Assembly: GCA_043789035.1 (NCBI GenBank)
Contig: JAYWIG010000058.1
Location: forward strand, 1 to 17,646
Source of the DNA: JAYWIG01 sp043789035
GTDB taxonomy: Bacteria > Pseudomonadota > Gammaproteobacteria > Burkholderiales > Burkholderiaceae_E
DNA length: 17,646 nt
Direction: 5' to 3'
The notes beneath the pieces are model-generated. The model saw only the letters and a program-made list of their open reading frames with translations. It was not told the DNA's origin and ran no database searches. The position numbers and the translations under genes were made by a program. This document shows, piece by piece, positions 6,938 through 14,254 of this stretch; the first letter of the stretch is position 1; the number at the start of each line of letters is the position of its first letter.

Positions 6938-8596
6938 ATGACAACCCCTACAAACTCGGTAGTTCCCGATTCACGCGGCATTAATATCTTTACCATTGAT
7001 GAGTATGCGCTCGACTTATTTTCGCTATATTTACCGTCAGATTTAAATGCTTTTTTGCAGCCGCACTTCCAACGTTTAGGTGCATTAGCCGGGGGAACTT
7101 TAAGTGATTTAGCAAACTCCGCCGATAAGAATCCGCCTACGTTATCGGTTCGCTCCCGAAGCGGCGTTGACGAATCGCGAGTGCTCAAGCACCCAGACTA
7201 TGTGACAATGGAGCGTTTAGCCTATAGTGATTTTGGTTTGGCGGCGATATCTCATCGGCCAGGGGTTTTAGGCTGGCACAGCGCCATGCCGCCCGCAGCA
7301 AAGTATGCTTTAACTTATCTGTTTGTACAGGCTGAGTTTGGGCTGTGTTGCCCAGTGAGTATGACCGATTCTTTGGCAAGAACTCTCAAGAAATTCGGAG
7401 AATCGAAGTTGGTGGAAAGCTTTTTACCCATGCTAACAAGCTTAGACTTTGATGAGCTAAAGCAAGGTGCCATGTTCATGACGGAGCAAGGCGCAGGCTC
7501 AGATGTCAGCGCGACGGATGTTCAAGCGAGCCTGCAAGGCGATGGTCGTTGGGCCCTCAGTGGCGATAAATGGTTTTGCTCGAACCCTGATGCTGGTTTT
7601 GCAATGGTGCTGGCACGAAGTGAATCGGAAGAGACAGGCCTAAAGGGTGTTTCATTATTTCTATTGCCCCGCGATCTTGAAGATGGTTCGCATAACCACT
7701 ACAGAATTCTTCGCTTAAAAGATAAGCTCGGCACGCGATCAATGGCAAGCGGTGAGATTCGCCTTGAAGGTGCTAAGGCTTGGTTAATCGGTGAACGTGG
7801 TCAAGGCTTTAAATTGATGACCGACATGATAAATAACTCGCGCTTGTCGAATGGTGTTCGAGCTGCTGGTCTGATGCGCAGAGCAACCACTGAGGCCATG
7901 TATGTCGCTCAGCATCGCTCCGCTTTCGGGAAGCATCTAATTGAGTTTCCTTTGATGCAGCGACAGCTTTTAAAAATGTTGGTCTGGACAGAGCAAGCCC
8001 GCACGATGGTATTTCAGACCGCCAAGGTATTAGAAGCGGCTGATGCGGGCGACGCCAATGCAAAAAAACTCACGCGAATCATGACCCCACTTCTGAAGTT
8101 TAGAGCCTGTCGTGATGCGCGCAAAGTTACAGGCGATGCCATGGAAGTGCGGGGTGGCTGCGGCTATATCGAAGAATGGTCGGATGCTAGGCTTTTGCGA
8201 GATGCGCATTTAGGTTCGATTTGGGAAGGTACTAGTAACATCGTTGCTCTTGACGTACAACGTGCCATTGCGAGGGATGACTGTTTGCCGACATTGCAAG
8301 CGCATGTTCAAGGCTTGCTTGAAGGTATTTCAGGGCAAGAAAAATCAATCTCGCTGATTCATAAAGCGTTCGACTTTTCGATGCGAACAGTTGAACAACC
8401 TCATCTGGCTAGGCAGGCGGCATCGTCGCTTTATCACGCGGTCACTGTTGCTGGGCTATTGTGGGAAGCGAAAGCGCCTAGGCTTTCTAAACGTCGCATG
8501 ATCGCCGAATTGGTTGTTGAGCATCGTCTGGCTGCCCGTGATCCGTTTTATGACAACAGCGAACTCCAAGCAAGGTGCTGGAGCTTGTTGGCATAG
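6938..8596 (+). CDS. AidB-like acyl-CoA dehydrogenase family protein
   Basis: A 552-residue flavoprotein, near the length of E. coli AidB (541) and longer than ordinary ~380-residue acyl-CoA dehydrogenases because of an N-terminal extension domain. Visible marks are 'MTEQGAGSDVSATDV' (181-195), 'LSGDKWFCSN', 'KDKLGTRSMASGEI', 'GYIEEWSDARLLRDAHLGSI' and 'IWEGTSNI', where E430 matches the catalytic base of the superfamily. FAD-dependent alpha,beta-dehydrogenation of an acyl-CoA is therefore possible. AidB itself binds DNA and has weak dehydrogenase activity, so the physiological role is open. ATG 6938 is preferred over an in-frame ATG at 6890, because the earlier start would overlap 43 nt of the receptor gene and add residues unlike the family. 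It is cotranscribed with the receptor gene upstream. Confidence 0.9.
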   Translation: MTTPTNSVVPDSRGINIFTIDEYALDLFSLYLPSDLNAFLQPHFQRLGALAGGTLSDLANSADKNPPTLSVRSRSGVDESRVLKHPDYVTMERLAYSDFGLAAISHRPGVLGWHSAMPPAAKYALTYLFVQAEFGLCCPVSMTDSLARTLKKFGESKLVESFLPMLTSLDFDELKQGAMFMTEQGAGSDVSATDVQASLQGDGRWALSGDKWFCSNPDAGFAMVLARSESEETGLKGVSLFLLPRDLEDGSHNHYRILRLKDKLGTRSMASGEIRLEGAKAWLIGERGQGFKLMTDMINNSRLSNGVRAAGLMRRATTEAMYVAQHRSAFGKHLIEFPLMQRQLLKMLVWTEQARTMVFQTAKVLEAADAGDANAKKLTRIMTPLLKFRACRDARKVTGDAMEVRGGCGYIEEWSDARLLRDAHLGSIWEGTSNIVALDVQRAIARDDCLPTLQAHVQGLLEGISGQEKSISLIHKAFDFSMRTVEQPHLARQAASSLYHAVTVAGLLWEAKAPRLSKRRMIAELVVEHRLAARDPFYDNSELQARCWSLLA

Positions 8597-8605
8597 CTCT
8601 TGCAG

Positions 8606-8635
8606 AAGACTCCTATTCCCTTTAACAAGAGTCTT
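8606..8635 (+). terminator. possible hairpin after the acyl-CoA dehydrogenase gene
   Basis: AAGACTC (8606-8612) is an exact inverted repeat of GAGTCTT (8629-8635), with a 16-nt loop, just after the stop at 8596. Only a short T-stretch ends the second arm. It could be a weak terminator, or a structure that hides the translation start of the receptor remnant at 8638. Confidence 0.35.
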
Positions 8636-8637
8636 TC

Positions 8638-8847
8638 ATGCGGAATCGTTCCCCAAATTGGTTCAAACGCACTTTGCTGGTGCGAACCTTGGTTGCTTCT
8701 TTAACTCTCATTGGTTTGCCTTCTTTGGTAAGCGCACAAACTGCGTTGCAGTTTAATTTGGGCTGGAAGGTTGAGGCCTCGGGTGGTGGGTTTTTAGCAG
8801 CTCTTCAAAAGGGCTACTTTAAGCAAGCTGATTTGATGGGTAAATGA
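8638..8847 (+). pseudogene. 5' remnant of an NMT1/THI5-type ABC substrate-binding protein
   Basis: A 69-codon frame with a good Sec signal peptide (residues ~10-33, ending VSAQ) and then the start of a mature NMT1-type receptor: 'LQFNLGWKVEASGGGFLAAL' plus 'QKGYFKQADL'. This matches, segment for segment, 'FVYLTNWYAQAEHGGFYQAL' and 'ASGGYKKEGLDV' of the intact receptor at 10220. The frame ends at 'LMGK' and TGA, exactly where the first domain should continue. About 260 residues are missing and no trace of them follows; the oxygenase gene begins 4 nt later. It therefore looks like a deletion remnant, not a frameshift. The oxygenase gene has no strong ribosome-binding site, so translation of this remnant could still serve as a coupling leader (inference). 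Confidence 0.75.
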
Positions 8848-8855
8848 TTTGATGG
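8829..8855 (+). repeat. 11-bp direct repeat at the receptor-remnant/oxygenase junction
   Basis: TGATTTGATGG occurs at 8829-8839 and again at 8845-8855. The first copy lies in the last codons of the receptor remnant; the second spans its stop and the ATG of the oxygenase gene. It marks the point where the receptor sequence stops and may record the rearrangement. Confidence 0.6.
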
Positions 8856-9814
8856 ACTCGATTCCGGTACTCGATCTGAGTTTGGCGAGGTCAAGTCGTA
8901 CCCTGCCAATACTAGTACAGCAACTCGATCAAGCCTGCAAAACTTCGGGTTTTTTCTATATCGTGAATCACGGTGTGCCTAAGCAGCTCATCACCAAAGT
9001 TTTTTCGCTCACGGCGCAATTTTTCGCGCTAAGTGATGGTGAAAAATTGGCTATGCATTTGAGTCGATCTACCTGCAGGCGAGGGTACGAAAGAATTGGC
9101 GATCAAACGCTTGATGAAAATGCCCTGCCGGATCAAAAAGAGAGCTTTTATTGCGGTATCGAATATCCAGCTGACCACCCTTATGTATTGAAGAGCTACG
9201 ATACTTATGGCGCAAGTCAATGGCCCTCTCAAATCCCTGAGTTTCGAAGCACTATGGGGGAATACATCGACATTCAACTTAAGATTTGTCATGAGATCAT
9301 GGGCCTAGTGGCTTTAGCATTTGATTTGAAACGAGACTATTTCGAACCGACTTTACACGACCCTATGGTGACACTGCGACTGCTTCGTTACCCACCCCAT
9401 CCGTCGAACGCAGATGAAAGACTTTTCGGTGCAGGTGCCCATACCGATTGGGGCGCTGTGACCGTATTAGCCCAAGACGAGCAAGGCGGACTAGAGGTAC
9501 AACTTCCTTCCGGGCAGTGGATTAGCGCACCACCGGTTGCAGATAGTTTTGTAGTGAATTTGGGCGACATGATGCCCAGGTGGACCAATGATATCTATCG
9601 ATCAAACCTTCATCGCGTGGTAAACGCAAGTAAGGCTGGCCTTCCACGCTATTCCATTCCATTCTTTTTCGAACCTAACTTTGAAGCACCTGTCGAACCC
9701 ATCCCGGGAACGGTGAGCGAAAAAAGGCCTAGGCGTTATGGCCCTTGCACGGCCGGTGAGCATTTACGCGATAGGGTTGAAAAGACTTACGGAGGAAAAG
9801 TCGTTGTTGGTTGA
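8852..9814 (+). CDS. isopenicillin-N-synthase-family 2-oxoglutarate/Fe(II) oxygenase
   Basis: A 320-residue cytoplasmic enzyme. The N-terminal DIOX_N part reads 'IPVLDLSL' and 'ACKTSGFFYIVNHGVP'. The C-terminal double-stranded beta-helix has the iron facial triad H197-x-D199 ('GAHTDWGAVTVLAQD') and H254 ('SNLHRVVN'). R266 and S268 ('RYSIPFFFEP') form the usual 2-oxoglutarate clamp. All catalytic residues are present, so hydroxylation or oxidative cleavage of a small substrate is expected. Family knowledge: the group includes thymine-7-hydroxylase, ACC oxidase and giberellin oxidases. With an NMT1-type transporter and a nucleobase-type deaminase downstream, an N-heterocyclic substrate is plausible (inference). 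ATG 8852 is chosen over the TTG three bases earlier. There is no strong ribosome-binding site, and the remnant's stop is 4 nt upstream. Confidence 0.9.
   Translation: MDSIPVLDLSLARSSRTLPILVQQLDQACKTSGFFYIVNHGVPKQLITKVFSLTAQFFALSDGEKLAMHLSRSTCRRGYERIGDQTLDENALPDQKESFYCGIEYPADHPYVLKSYDTYGASQWPSQIPEFRSTMGEYIDIQLKICHEIMGLVALAFDLKRDYFEPTLHDPMVTLRLLRYPPHPSNADERLFGAGAHTDWGAVTVLAQDEQGGLEVQLPSGQWISAPPVADSFVVNLGDMMPRWTNDIYRSNLHRVVNASKAGLPRYSIPFFFEPNFEAPVEPIPGTVSEKRPRRYGPCTAGEHLRDRVEKTYGGKVVVG
9791..9795 (+). promoter_or_regulatory. ribosome-binding site for the VOC gene (TTG start)
   Basis: A perfect GGAGG, 8 nt before TTG at 9804 and inside the end of the oxygenase gene. It selects the TTG start over a possible ATG at 9738, which would add 22 residues unlike the family. 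Confidence 0.6.
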
Positions 9815-10028
9815 TGTTTCCATTAACGTATTTTGCCGAGGCCATAACCGGTTGTTCGAATTTTATCGAGTACTTTTAGGCGCCCCAGAAATGCTCGAAC
9901 ACGCATCGCCAATTTATCGAGGCCTACAACTTCCGGGAATTTCCCTTGGCTTTCATGACGAAAAAGCCTATGAACTCTTGGAAGTGAGCGACTTAAAACC
10001 AATCTGGAAGGAAACTTGTTCCGTTTGA
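9804..10028 (+). pseudogene. truncated VOC (glyoxalase/bleomycin-resistance fold) gene
   Basis: A 74-codon frame from TTG 9804 to TGA 10028. 'VDVSINVFCRGHNRLFEFYR' followed by 'VLLGAPEML', 'SPIYRGLQLPGISLGFHDEK' and 'AYELL' is the first beta-alpha-beta half of a VOC domain. Complete VOC enzymes of this type run to ~120-130 residues, with a second half carrying 'GA', 'yG' and 'DPeGN'-like blocks and the remaining metal ligands. Here the frame stops after 'DLKPIWKETCSV', and none of the three forward frames of 10029-10190 resembles the missing half. It is most likely a decayed gene; a short dimeric half-domain protein is possible but less likely. It overlaps the oxygenase gene by 11 nt, so the intact ancestor was probably co-translated with it and part of the same pathway. 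Confidence 0.6.
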
Positions 10029-10219
10029 ATCATTACTTGCCATAGTTTGCGCACTGCTTTAGGGTAGCGCTATGCATTATTCTTTAAGCCTCCCGTCTTT
10101 GGGGTATATTCGAATTACGTATGCACAAAGTTGGGGTAACATTTTGGCACGTCAATTGCTAGTTCATCTCACTCCCTTATCAAGGGTTGATTACTCTATT
10201 TATCAATAGGAATGTCCAT
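10029..10219 (+). promoter_or_regulatory. intergenic stretch before the ABC importer genes, possible promoter
   Basis: This 191-nt stretch has no gene and is the longest break in the cluster, so it is the natural place for a promoter of the importer operon. TATATT at 10105-10110 is a possible -10 element, but no good -35 lies at the right distance. I looked for a TPP riboswitch, because NMT1/THI5 proteins can be in the thiamine regulon, and found none of its conserved blocks. Confidence 0.3.
10208..10211 (+). promoter_or_regulatory. ribosome-binding site for the ABC receptor gene
   Basis: AGGA, 8 nt before ATG 10220. It settles the start at the beginning of the signal peptide rather than at the upstream in-frame TTG (10187). 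Confidence 0.6.
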
Positions 10220-11200
10220 ATGAAACTTATCTCGCGTTTGGTAATCGGTGGAGCAGCTGTAGCGCTTTCAGGTACAGCACTAGCTCAAGAAAAATTTGTG
10301 TACCTCACTAACTGGTATGCGCAAGCAGAGCATGGTGGTTTTTACCAAGCTTTGGCAAGTGGGGGATACAAAAAAGAAGGCCTTGATGTCACCATCAAAA
10401 TGGGTGGTCCACAAGTCAATGGCATGCAGTTATTAGCCGCGGGGCAGGCCGATTGCTTTATGGGCTACGATGCTCAAACCATCAAAATGGCTGAGCAAGG
10501 CTTAAATGCAGTGACCGTTGCTGCTGCGTTTCAAAAAGATCCGCAAGTCATCATCGCGCATCCTGAGATTAAGAAATTCGAAGAGTTAAGGTCAAAAACA
10601 ATTTTGATTTCAAGTGCCGCCAACACTACCTATTGGCCTTGGATGAAGTCGACTTTCGGTTTCACTGACGCGCAGTCTCGTCCTTATACCTTCAATATTC
10701 AGCCTTTTATGGCTGACAAAAACTTGGCGCAGCAAGGCTACCTTTCGAGTGAGCCTTATGCCATTGAAAAAGAGGGCAAGATTAAACCCACAGTGTTTCT
10801 TTTGTCTGATCTTGGTTGGCCGCAGTACAGCACTACCATTGTATGCATGGAAAAAACTGTCAAAGAGCGTCCAAAGGCAGTTGCTGCATTTGTGAAAGCA
10901 TCGATGGAAGGTTGGAAGAGTTATTTGACTGGTGACCCGTCAGCCGCTAACGCATTGATTAAAAAAGATAACCCAAACATGGCCGACGACAAGATTGCCC
11001 ACGGCATAAAAATGTTGAAAGAAACCGGCATGGTGTTTGGTGGCGATGCTGCTAAACTAGGCGTTGGAGTTGTAACAGACGAGCGCATGAAAACCATGTA
11101 CGACATGATGGTAGCCAACAAAATGATCGACGGTAGTAAAGTAGATTTGAAGCGCACCTACACAACGCAATTTGTTAAAGATCTGAAAGTTATGCCTTAA
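10220..11200 (+). CDS. NMT1/THI5-type ABC transporter substrate-binding protein
   Basis: A 326-residue periplasmic receptor. The signal peptide is MKLISRLVIGGAAVALSGTA, with likely cleavage after ALA near residue 22. The mature part begins with the family hallmark 'LTNWYAQAEHGGFYQALASG' and 'YKKEGLDVTI', followed by 'LLAAGQADCFMGYDAQ', 'YLSSEPYAIEKEG' and 'RPKAVAAFVKASMEGWKSYL'. Family knowledge: bacterial NMT1/THI5-like receptors such as ThiY bind pyrimidine precursors of thiamine, while others bind nitrate, sulfonates, riboflavin or purine-like compounds. A planar N-heterocycle fits this context best (inference from the deaminase gene downstream). Its TAA shares a base with the ATG of the ATPase gene (TAATG), so the two are translationally coupled. 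It is paralogous to the remnant at 8638. Confidence 0.92.
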   Translation: MKLISRLVIGGAAVALSGTALAQEKFVYLTNWYAQAEHGGFYQALASGGYKKEGLDVTIKMGGPQVNGMQLLAAGQADCFMGYDAQTIKMAEQGLNAVTVAAAFQKDPQVIIAHPEIKKFEELRSKTILISSAANTTYWPWMKSTFGFTDAQSRPYTFNIQPFMADKNLAQQGYLSSEPYAIEKEGKIKPTVFLLSDLGWPQYSTTIVCMEKTVKERPKAVAAFVKASMEGWKSYLTGDPSAANALIKKDNPNMADDKIAHGIKMLKETGMVFGGDAAKLGVGVVTDERMKTMYDMMVANKMIDGSKVDLKRTYTTQFVKDLKVMP

Positions 11201-12000
11201 TGACTAGCTCTCACGAAAAGAGTGTCGCCGCCGACGCTCCAGCGATTGAAATTCTCTCGGCGCATAAAACTTATCCCAATGGAACACAAGCTTTAGAGCC
11301 GGTTGATTTGTCGATTCGTGAGGGCGAATTTGTTACCTTACTTGGGCCATCGGGCTGCGGTAAAAGTACCCTGTTAAAAATGATTGCAGGGCTTTTAGAG
11401 CCTTCCGATGGTCGCATTCTAATTTTTAGAAAACCCTTTGATGCGATTGAATCAACGGGGCACAAAATGTCTTTTGTGTTCCAAGAAGCAACCCTGATGC
11501 CTTGGGCCAAGGTAATGGCCAATGTGCGGCTGCCGCTCGACTTGCAAGATCAAGCGACTTCCGATTCTGACGCAAAGGTAAGAGAAGTTTTAAAGCTTGT
11601 TGGCTTAGAGAAGTTCGAAACTAGCTTACCGCGTGAATTGTCGGGCGGCATGCAAATGCGAGTATCTATCGCCCGTGGCTTAGTGACGGAGCCTAGTGTT
11701 CTTCTCATGGATGAACCTTTCGGTGCACTGGACGAGATCACTCGAAATCGATTAGATGCTGATTTGCTTGATCTTTGGCAGAAGAAAAAATTAACGGTAG
11801 TGTTTGTTACACATTCAATCTACGAAGCGGTTTATTTGAGTAATCGAGTTGTTGTGATGGCCGCAAGGCCCGGCAGAGTCGTCGATGAGGTAATGATTGA
11901 AGAGCCTTATCCACGCGGCAATGATTTTCGAGTGTCTACCCAATTTAGCCAGTACGCTAAGCGCTTGCAGGATAGTTTGTTAAAGGCGAGCGCGCTATGA
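11200..12000 (+). CDS. ABC transporter ATP-binding protein (SsuB/TauB/ThiZ type)
   Basis: A 266-residue cytoplasmic ATPase with a full motif set: Walker A 'GPSGCGKST' (49-57), Q-loop 'FQEATLMPW' with Q95, signature 'LSGGM' (147-151), Walker B 'LLMDEP' (168-173, E172 catalytic) and switch H205 in 'FVTHS'. It powers the importer made with the receptor and permease on either side. The 'ATLMPWAKVMANV' block after the Q-loop is typical of the nitrate/sulfonate/pyrimidine ATPase group. It starts by a 1-nt overlap with the receptor gene and ends in a 4-nt ATGA overlap with the permease gene. All residues needed for ATP hydrolysis are present. Confidence 0.96.
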   Translation: MTSSHEKSVAADAPAIEILSAHKTYPNGTQALEPVDLSIREGEFVTLLGPSGCGKSTLLKMIAGLLEPSDGRILIFRKPFDAIESTGHKMSFVFQEATLMPWAKVMANVRLPLDLQDQATSDSDAKVREVLKLVGLEKFETSLPRELSGGMQMRVSIARGLVTEPSVLLMDEPFGALDEITRNRLDADLLDLWQKKKLTVVFVTHSIYEAVYLSNRVVVMAARPGRVVDEVMIEEPYPRGNDFRVSTQFSQYAKRLQDSLLKASAL

Positions 12001-12797
12001 GCTCGATTGCAAGTTCACCTTCTAATGCGCAGAGAATTATCTATCCCTTAGCAGTTGCCATTATTCTGTTGGTCTGCTGGGAAGGTGGCGTACATTACTT
12101 CGAAATTCCGTCATTCTTGGTACCTTCACCGTCTCTAACGTTACAGACGCTTATTAAAGATTGGCAACTGCTCGGTGCGGCATTGTTTAATACTCTGAGA
12201 ATTACTTTGCTGGCATTCCTGTTTGCAACGATCCTCGGTGTGGCGATTGCGTTCGCCTTTGTTCAGAATAAAGTCATAGAGACTGCTTTGTTTCCTTATG
12301 CGGTCCTATTGCAAGTTACCCCTGTTGTGGCGATTGCACCGCTGATTATCATTTGGGTCAAAGAGCCAACGATTTCGCTCGTCATTTGTGCGACGATTGT
12401 TGCCCTGTTCCCGATTATCGCCAATACCACCTTAGGCTTACGAAGCGTCAACCCTGGTTTGCTTTCTTACTTCAAATTGAATAGGGCATCACGTTGGAAG
12501 ACGCTTTTGAGGCTCCGCATTCCTAGTGCTTTGCCTTATTTTTTCGGTGGCATGCGTATATCCAGTGGCTTGGCTTTAATTGGTGCTGTAGTTGCGGAGT
12601 TCGTGGCTGGCACAGGCGGTACCGGTACCGGTTTGGCTTATCAAATCTTGCAGTCTGGGTATCAATTAAACATCCCTCGCATGTTTGCTGCATTGTTGCT
12701 TATTACCGTAACCGGGGTTGGCTTATTTGCGCTCATGTCTTGGTTGTCGAAGTGGGCCTTAGGCGGTTGGCATGATTCTGAAGTAAGTGGCGACTAA
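11997..12797 (+). CDS. ABC transporter permease (SsuC/TauC/ThiX type)
   Basis: A 266-residue inner-membrane protein of the binding-protein-dependent permease family with about six helices (roughly 13-30, 62-88, 98-120, 125-145, 186-205 and 228-250). The cytoplasmic EAA-type coupling loop lies around 150-185 ('LLSYFKLNRASRWKTLLRLR' then 'IPSALPYFFGGMRIS'), and 'VVAEFVAGTGGTGTGLAY' follows in the usual place. It forms the channel of the importer, probably as a homodimer, since only one permease gene is present. It overlaps the ATPase gene by 4 nt. The amidohydrolase gene starts 14 nt downstream, tying uptake directly to deamination. Confidence 0.94.
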   Translation: MSSIASSPSNAQRIIYPLAVAIILLVCWEGGVHYFEIPSFLVPSPSLTLQTLIKDWQLLGAALFNTLRITLLAFLFATILGVAIAFAFVQNKVIETALFPYAVLLQVTPVVAIAPLIIIWVKEPTISLVICATIVALFPIIANTTLGLRSVNPGLLSYFKLNRASRWKTLLRLRIPSALPYFFGGMRISSGLALIGAVVAEFVAGTGGTGTGLAYQILQSGYQLNIPRMFAALLLITVTGVGLFALMSWLSKWALGGWHDSEVSGD

Positions 12798-12811
12798 ATT
12801 TTAGGATCAAT

Positions 12812-14233
12812 ATGCTGATACGTGGTGCTCATGCAGTAATGACAGGTTTGTCGGGTAATAGCGCGCGCTTAGATTCGGCGCTTGGTTTAGATATTCGTGT
12901 TGACGGCGAAGTGATTCAACAGATTGGACGGTTATCTCCGTTGCCCGGTGAAGAGATTATTGACGCGCGAGATTGCGTGATCTACCCAGGTTGGATAAAC
13001 ACCCATCACCATTTGTTTCAGTCTTTGGTGAAAGGCGTGCCAATTGGTATCAATGCGCCGCTTACACAGTGGCTCTCCGATGTGCCAGTGATGTATAGAC
13101 GCTTTTTCGATCAAGAAGCTGTGCTTCGGTTGGCAGTTCGAGTTGGCTTGATTGAGCTACTGAAATCTGGGTGCACCACGGTAGCGGATCATCAGTATCA
13201 CTACTATCCGAACATGCCCTACGACGCGTCAGAGGTCGTATTTGATGAGGCACAAAAGCTCGGCATGCGAATGGTTCTATGCCGAGGTGGCGGCACCAAA
13301 GCGAGGGTTCATGAAAAAGCTCCACCGGCACAAGCCGCACCTGAAACGATTGAAGCTTTCATGGCATCGATTGAAGTAGTTACCAAGCGCTACCATCAAG
13401 CCGGTGCTCGCCCTATGCGTAAAGTTGTGAGTGCTATCACAACGCCAACTTGGTCAACTGACCCCGTGAGTCTACTAGCGATGGCAAGACAAGCTCGGCA
13501 GCTCGGTATTGGTATGCATTCGCATTTGTCAGAAACTTATGATTACGTCAGGTTCTGTCGTGAAGTGCATCAATGCTCACCGATGGAATTTGTAGAAAAA
13601 CACGAATGGGTTGGACCAGATGTATGGTTTGCCCACATGGTGCATTTAGATGCCGCAGAAATTGCTCGTTGCGCCAGAACAAAAACAAGTATTGCCCATT
13701 GCCCGCAAAGCAACGGAAGATTAGGCTCGGGCATTGCACCAGTGCCCGAGATGCTTGCAGCTGGCGTACCAGTGTCATTAGCAGTTGATGGAGCCGCTAG
13801 TAATGAGGCTGCCGATATGTTGAGCGAGGCCCATGCCTGCTGGCTTCTGCATAGAGCTAACCCTGCTGGGCTAACAGGGGCTAGCGATTCCAGATGGCAA
13901 CCAGGTGGTCAAGCCTGGGCCATGACCGTTGAGCAGGTGCTTAACATCGGCACTAAGCAAGGCGCACGAGCTATGCAACTCGAAGGCGTAGGCAGTATTG
14001 AAGTGGGCGCTGCCGCTGATATAGCTATCTATAAGTTAGATAACCCACGATATTTTGGCCTTCACGATATAGCGATTGGTCCAATTGCATCTGCTGGCCA
14101 AGCAAATTTAAAGGCAGTGATTATTAATGGCAAAGTTCGACTGTTGGATGATGAAATTCCGGGAGTCGATATACCCGCACTTGCCGCAGAAGCTCGACGT
14201 ACCGTCAGGTGGATGCAAGAGCAACCTCATTAA
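12812..14233 (+). CDS. amidohydrolase of the TrzN/AtzA/8-oxoguanine deaminase group
   Basis: A 473-residue cytoplasmic metallo-deaminase. Metal and catalytic positions of the amidohydrolase superfamily are visible: the HxH pair in 'NTHHHLFQ' (H65, H67), H238 and E241 in 'HSHLSET', H275 in 'FAHMVHLD', and D326 in 'AVDGAASN'. 'PGWINTHHHLFQSLVKG', 'ELLKSGCTTVADHQYHY' and 'SIAHCPQSNGRLGSGIAP' match the branch that deaminates 8-oxoguanine, isoxanthopterin and s-triazines. The reaction is most likely hydrolytic removal of an exocyclic amino group from a purine, pterin or pyrimidine ring, releasing ammonia. 8-oxoguanine deaminase is the commonest annotation for this sequence type, but the substrate is not proven. 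A ribosome-binding AGGA lies 5 nt upstream. It belongs to the importer operon. Confidence 0.88.
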   Translation: MLIRGAHAVMTGLSGNSARLDSALGLDIRVDGEVIQQIGRLSPLPGEEIIDARDCVIYPGWINTHHHLFQSLVKGVPIGINAPLTQWLSDVPVMYRRFFDQEAVLRLAVRVGLIELLKSGCTTVADHQYHYYPNMPYDASEVVFDEAQKLGMRMVLCRGGGTKARVHEKAPPAQAAPETIEAFMASIEVVTKRYHQAGARPMRKVVSAITTPTWSTDPVSLLAMARQARQLGIGMHSHLSETYDYVRFCREVHQCSPMEFVEKHEWVGPDVWFAHMVHLDAAEIARCARTKTSIAHCPQSNGRLGSGIAPVPEMLAAGVPVSLAVDGAASNEAADMLSEAHACWLLHRANPAGLTGASDSRWQPGGQAWAMTVEQVLNIGTKQGARAMQLEGVGSIEVGAAADIAIYKLDNPRYFGLHDIAIGPIASAGQANLKAVIINGKVRLLDDEIPGVDIPALAAEARRTVRWMQEQPH

Positions 14234-14254
14234 AGATAAAAAGGTAAGCACGCT

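Noticed and set aside
10029..10219. TPP or purine riboswitch upstream of the NMT1-type importer
   Set aside because: None of the conserved riboswitch core blocks is visible in the spacer, although the gene content made one worth looking for.
12932..13778. Minus-strand frames of 60-92 codons within the amidohydrolase gene
   Set aside because: They are shadows of a well-conserved gene, without start signals or domain resemblance.
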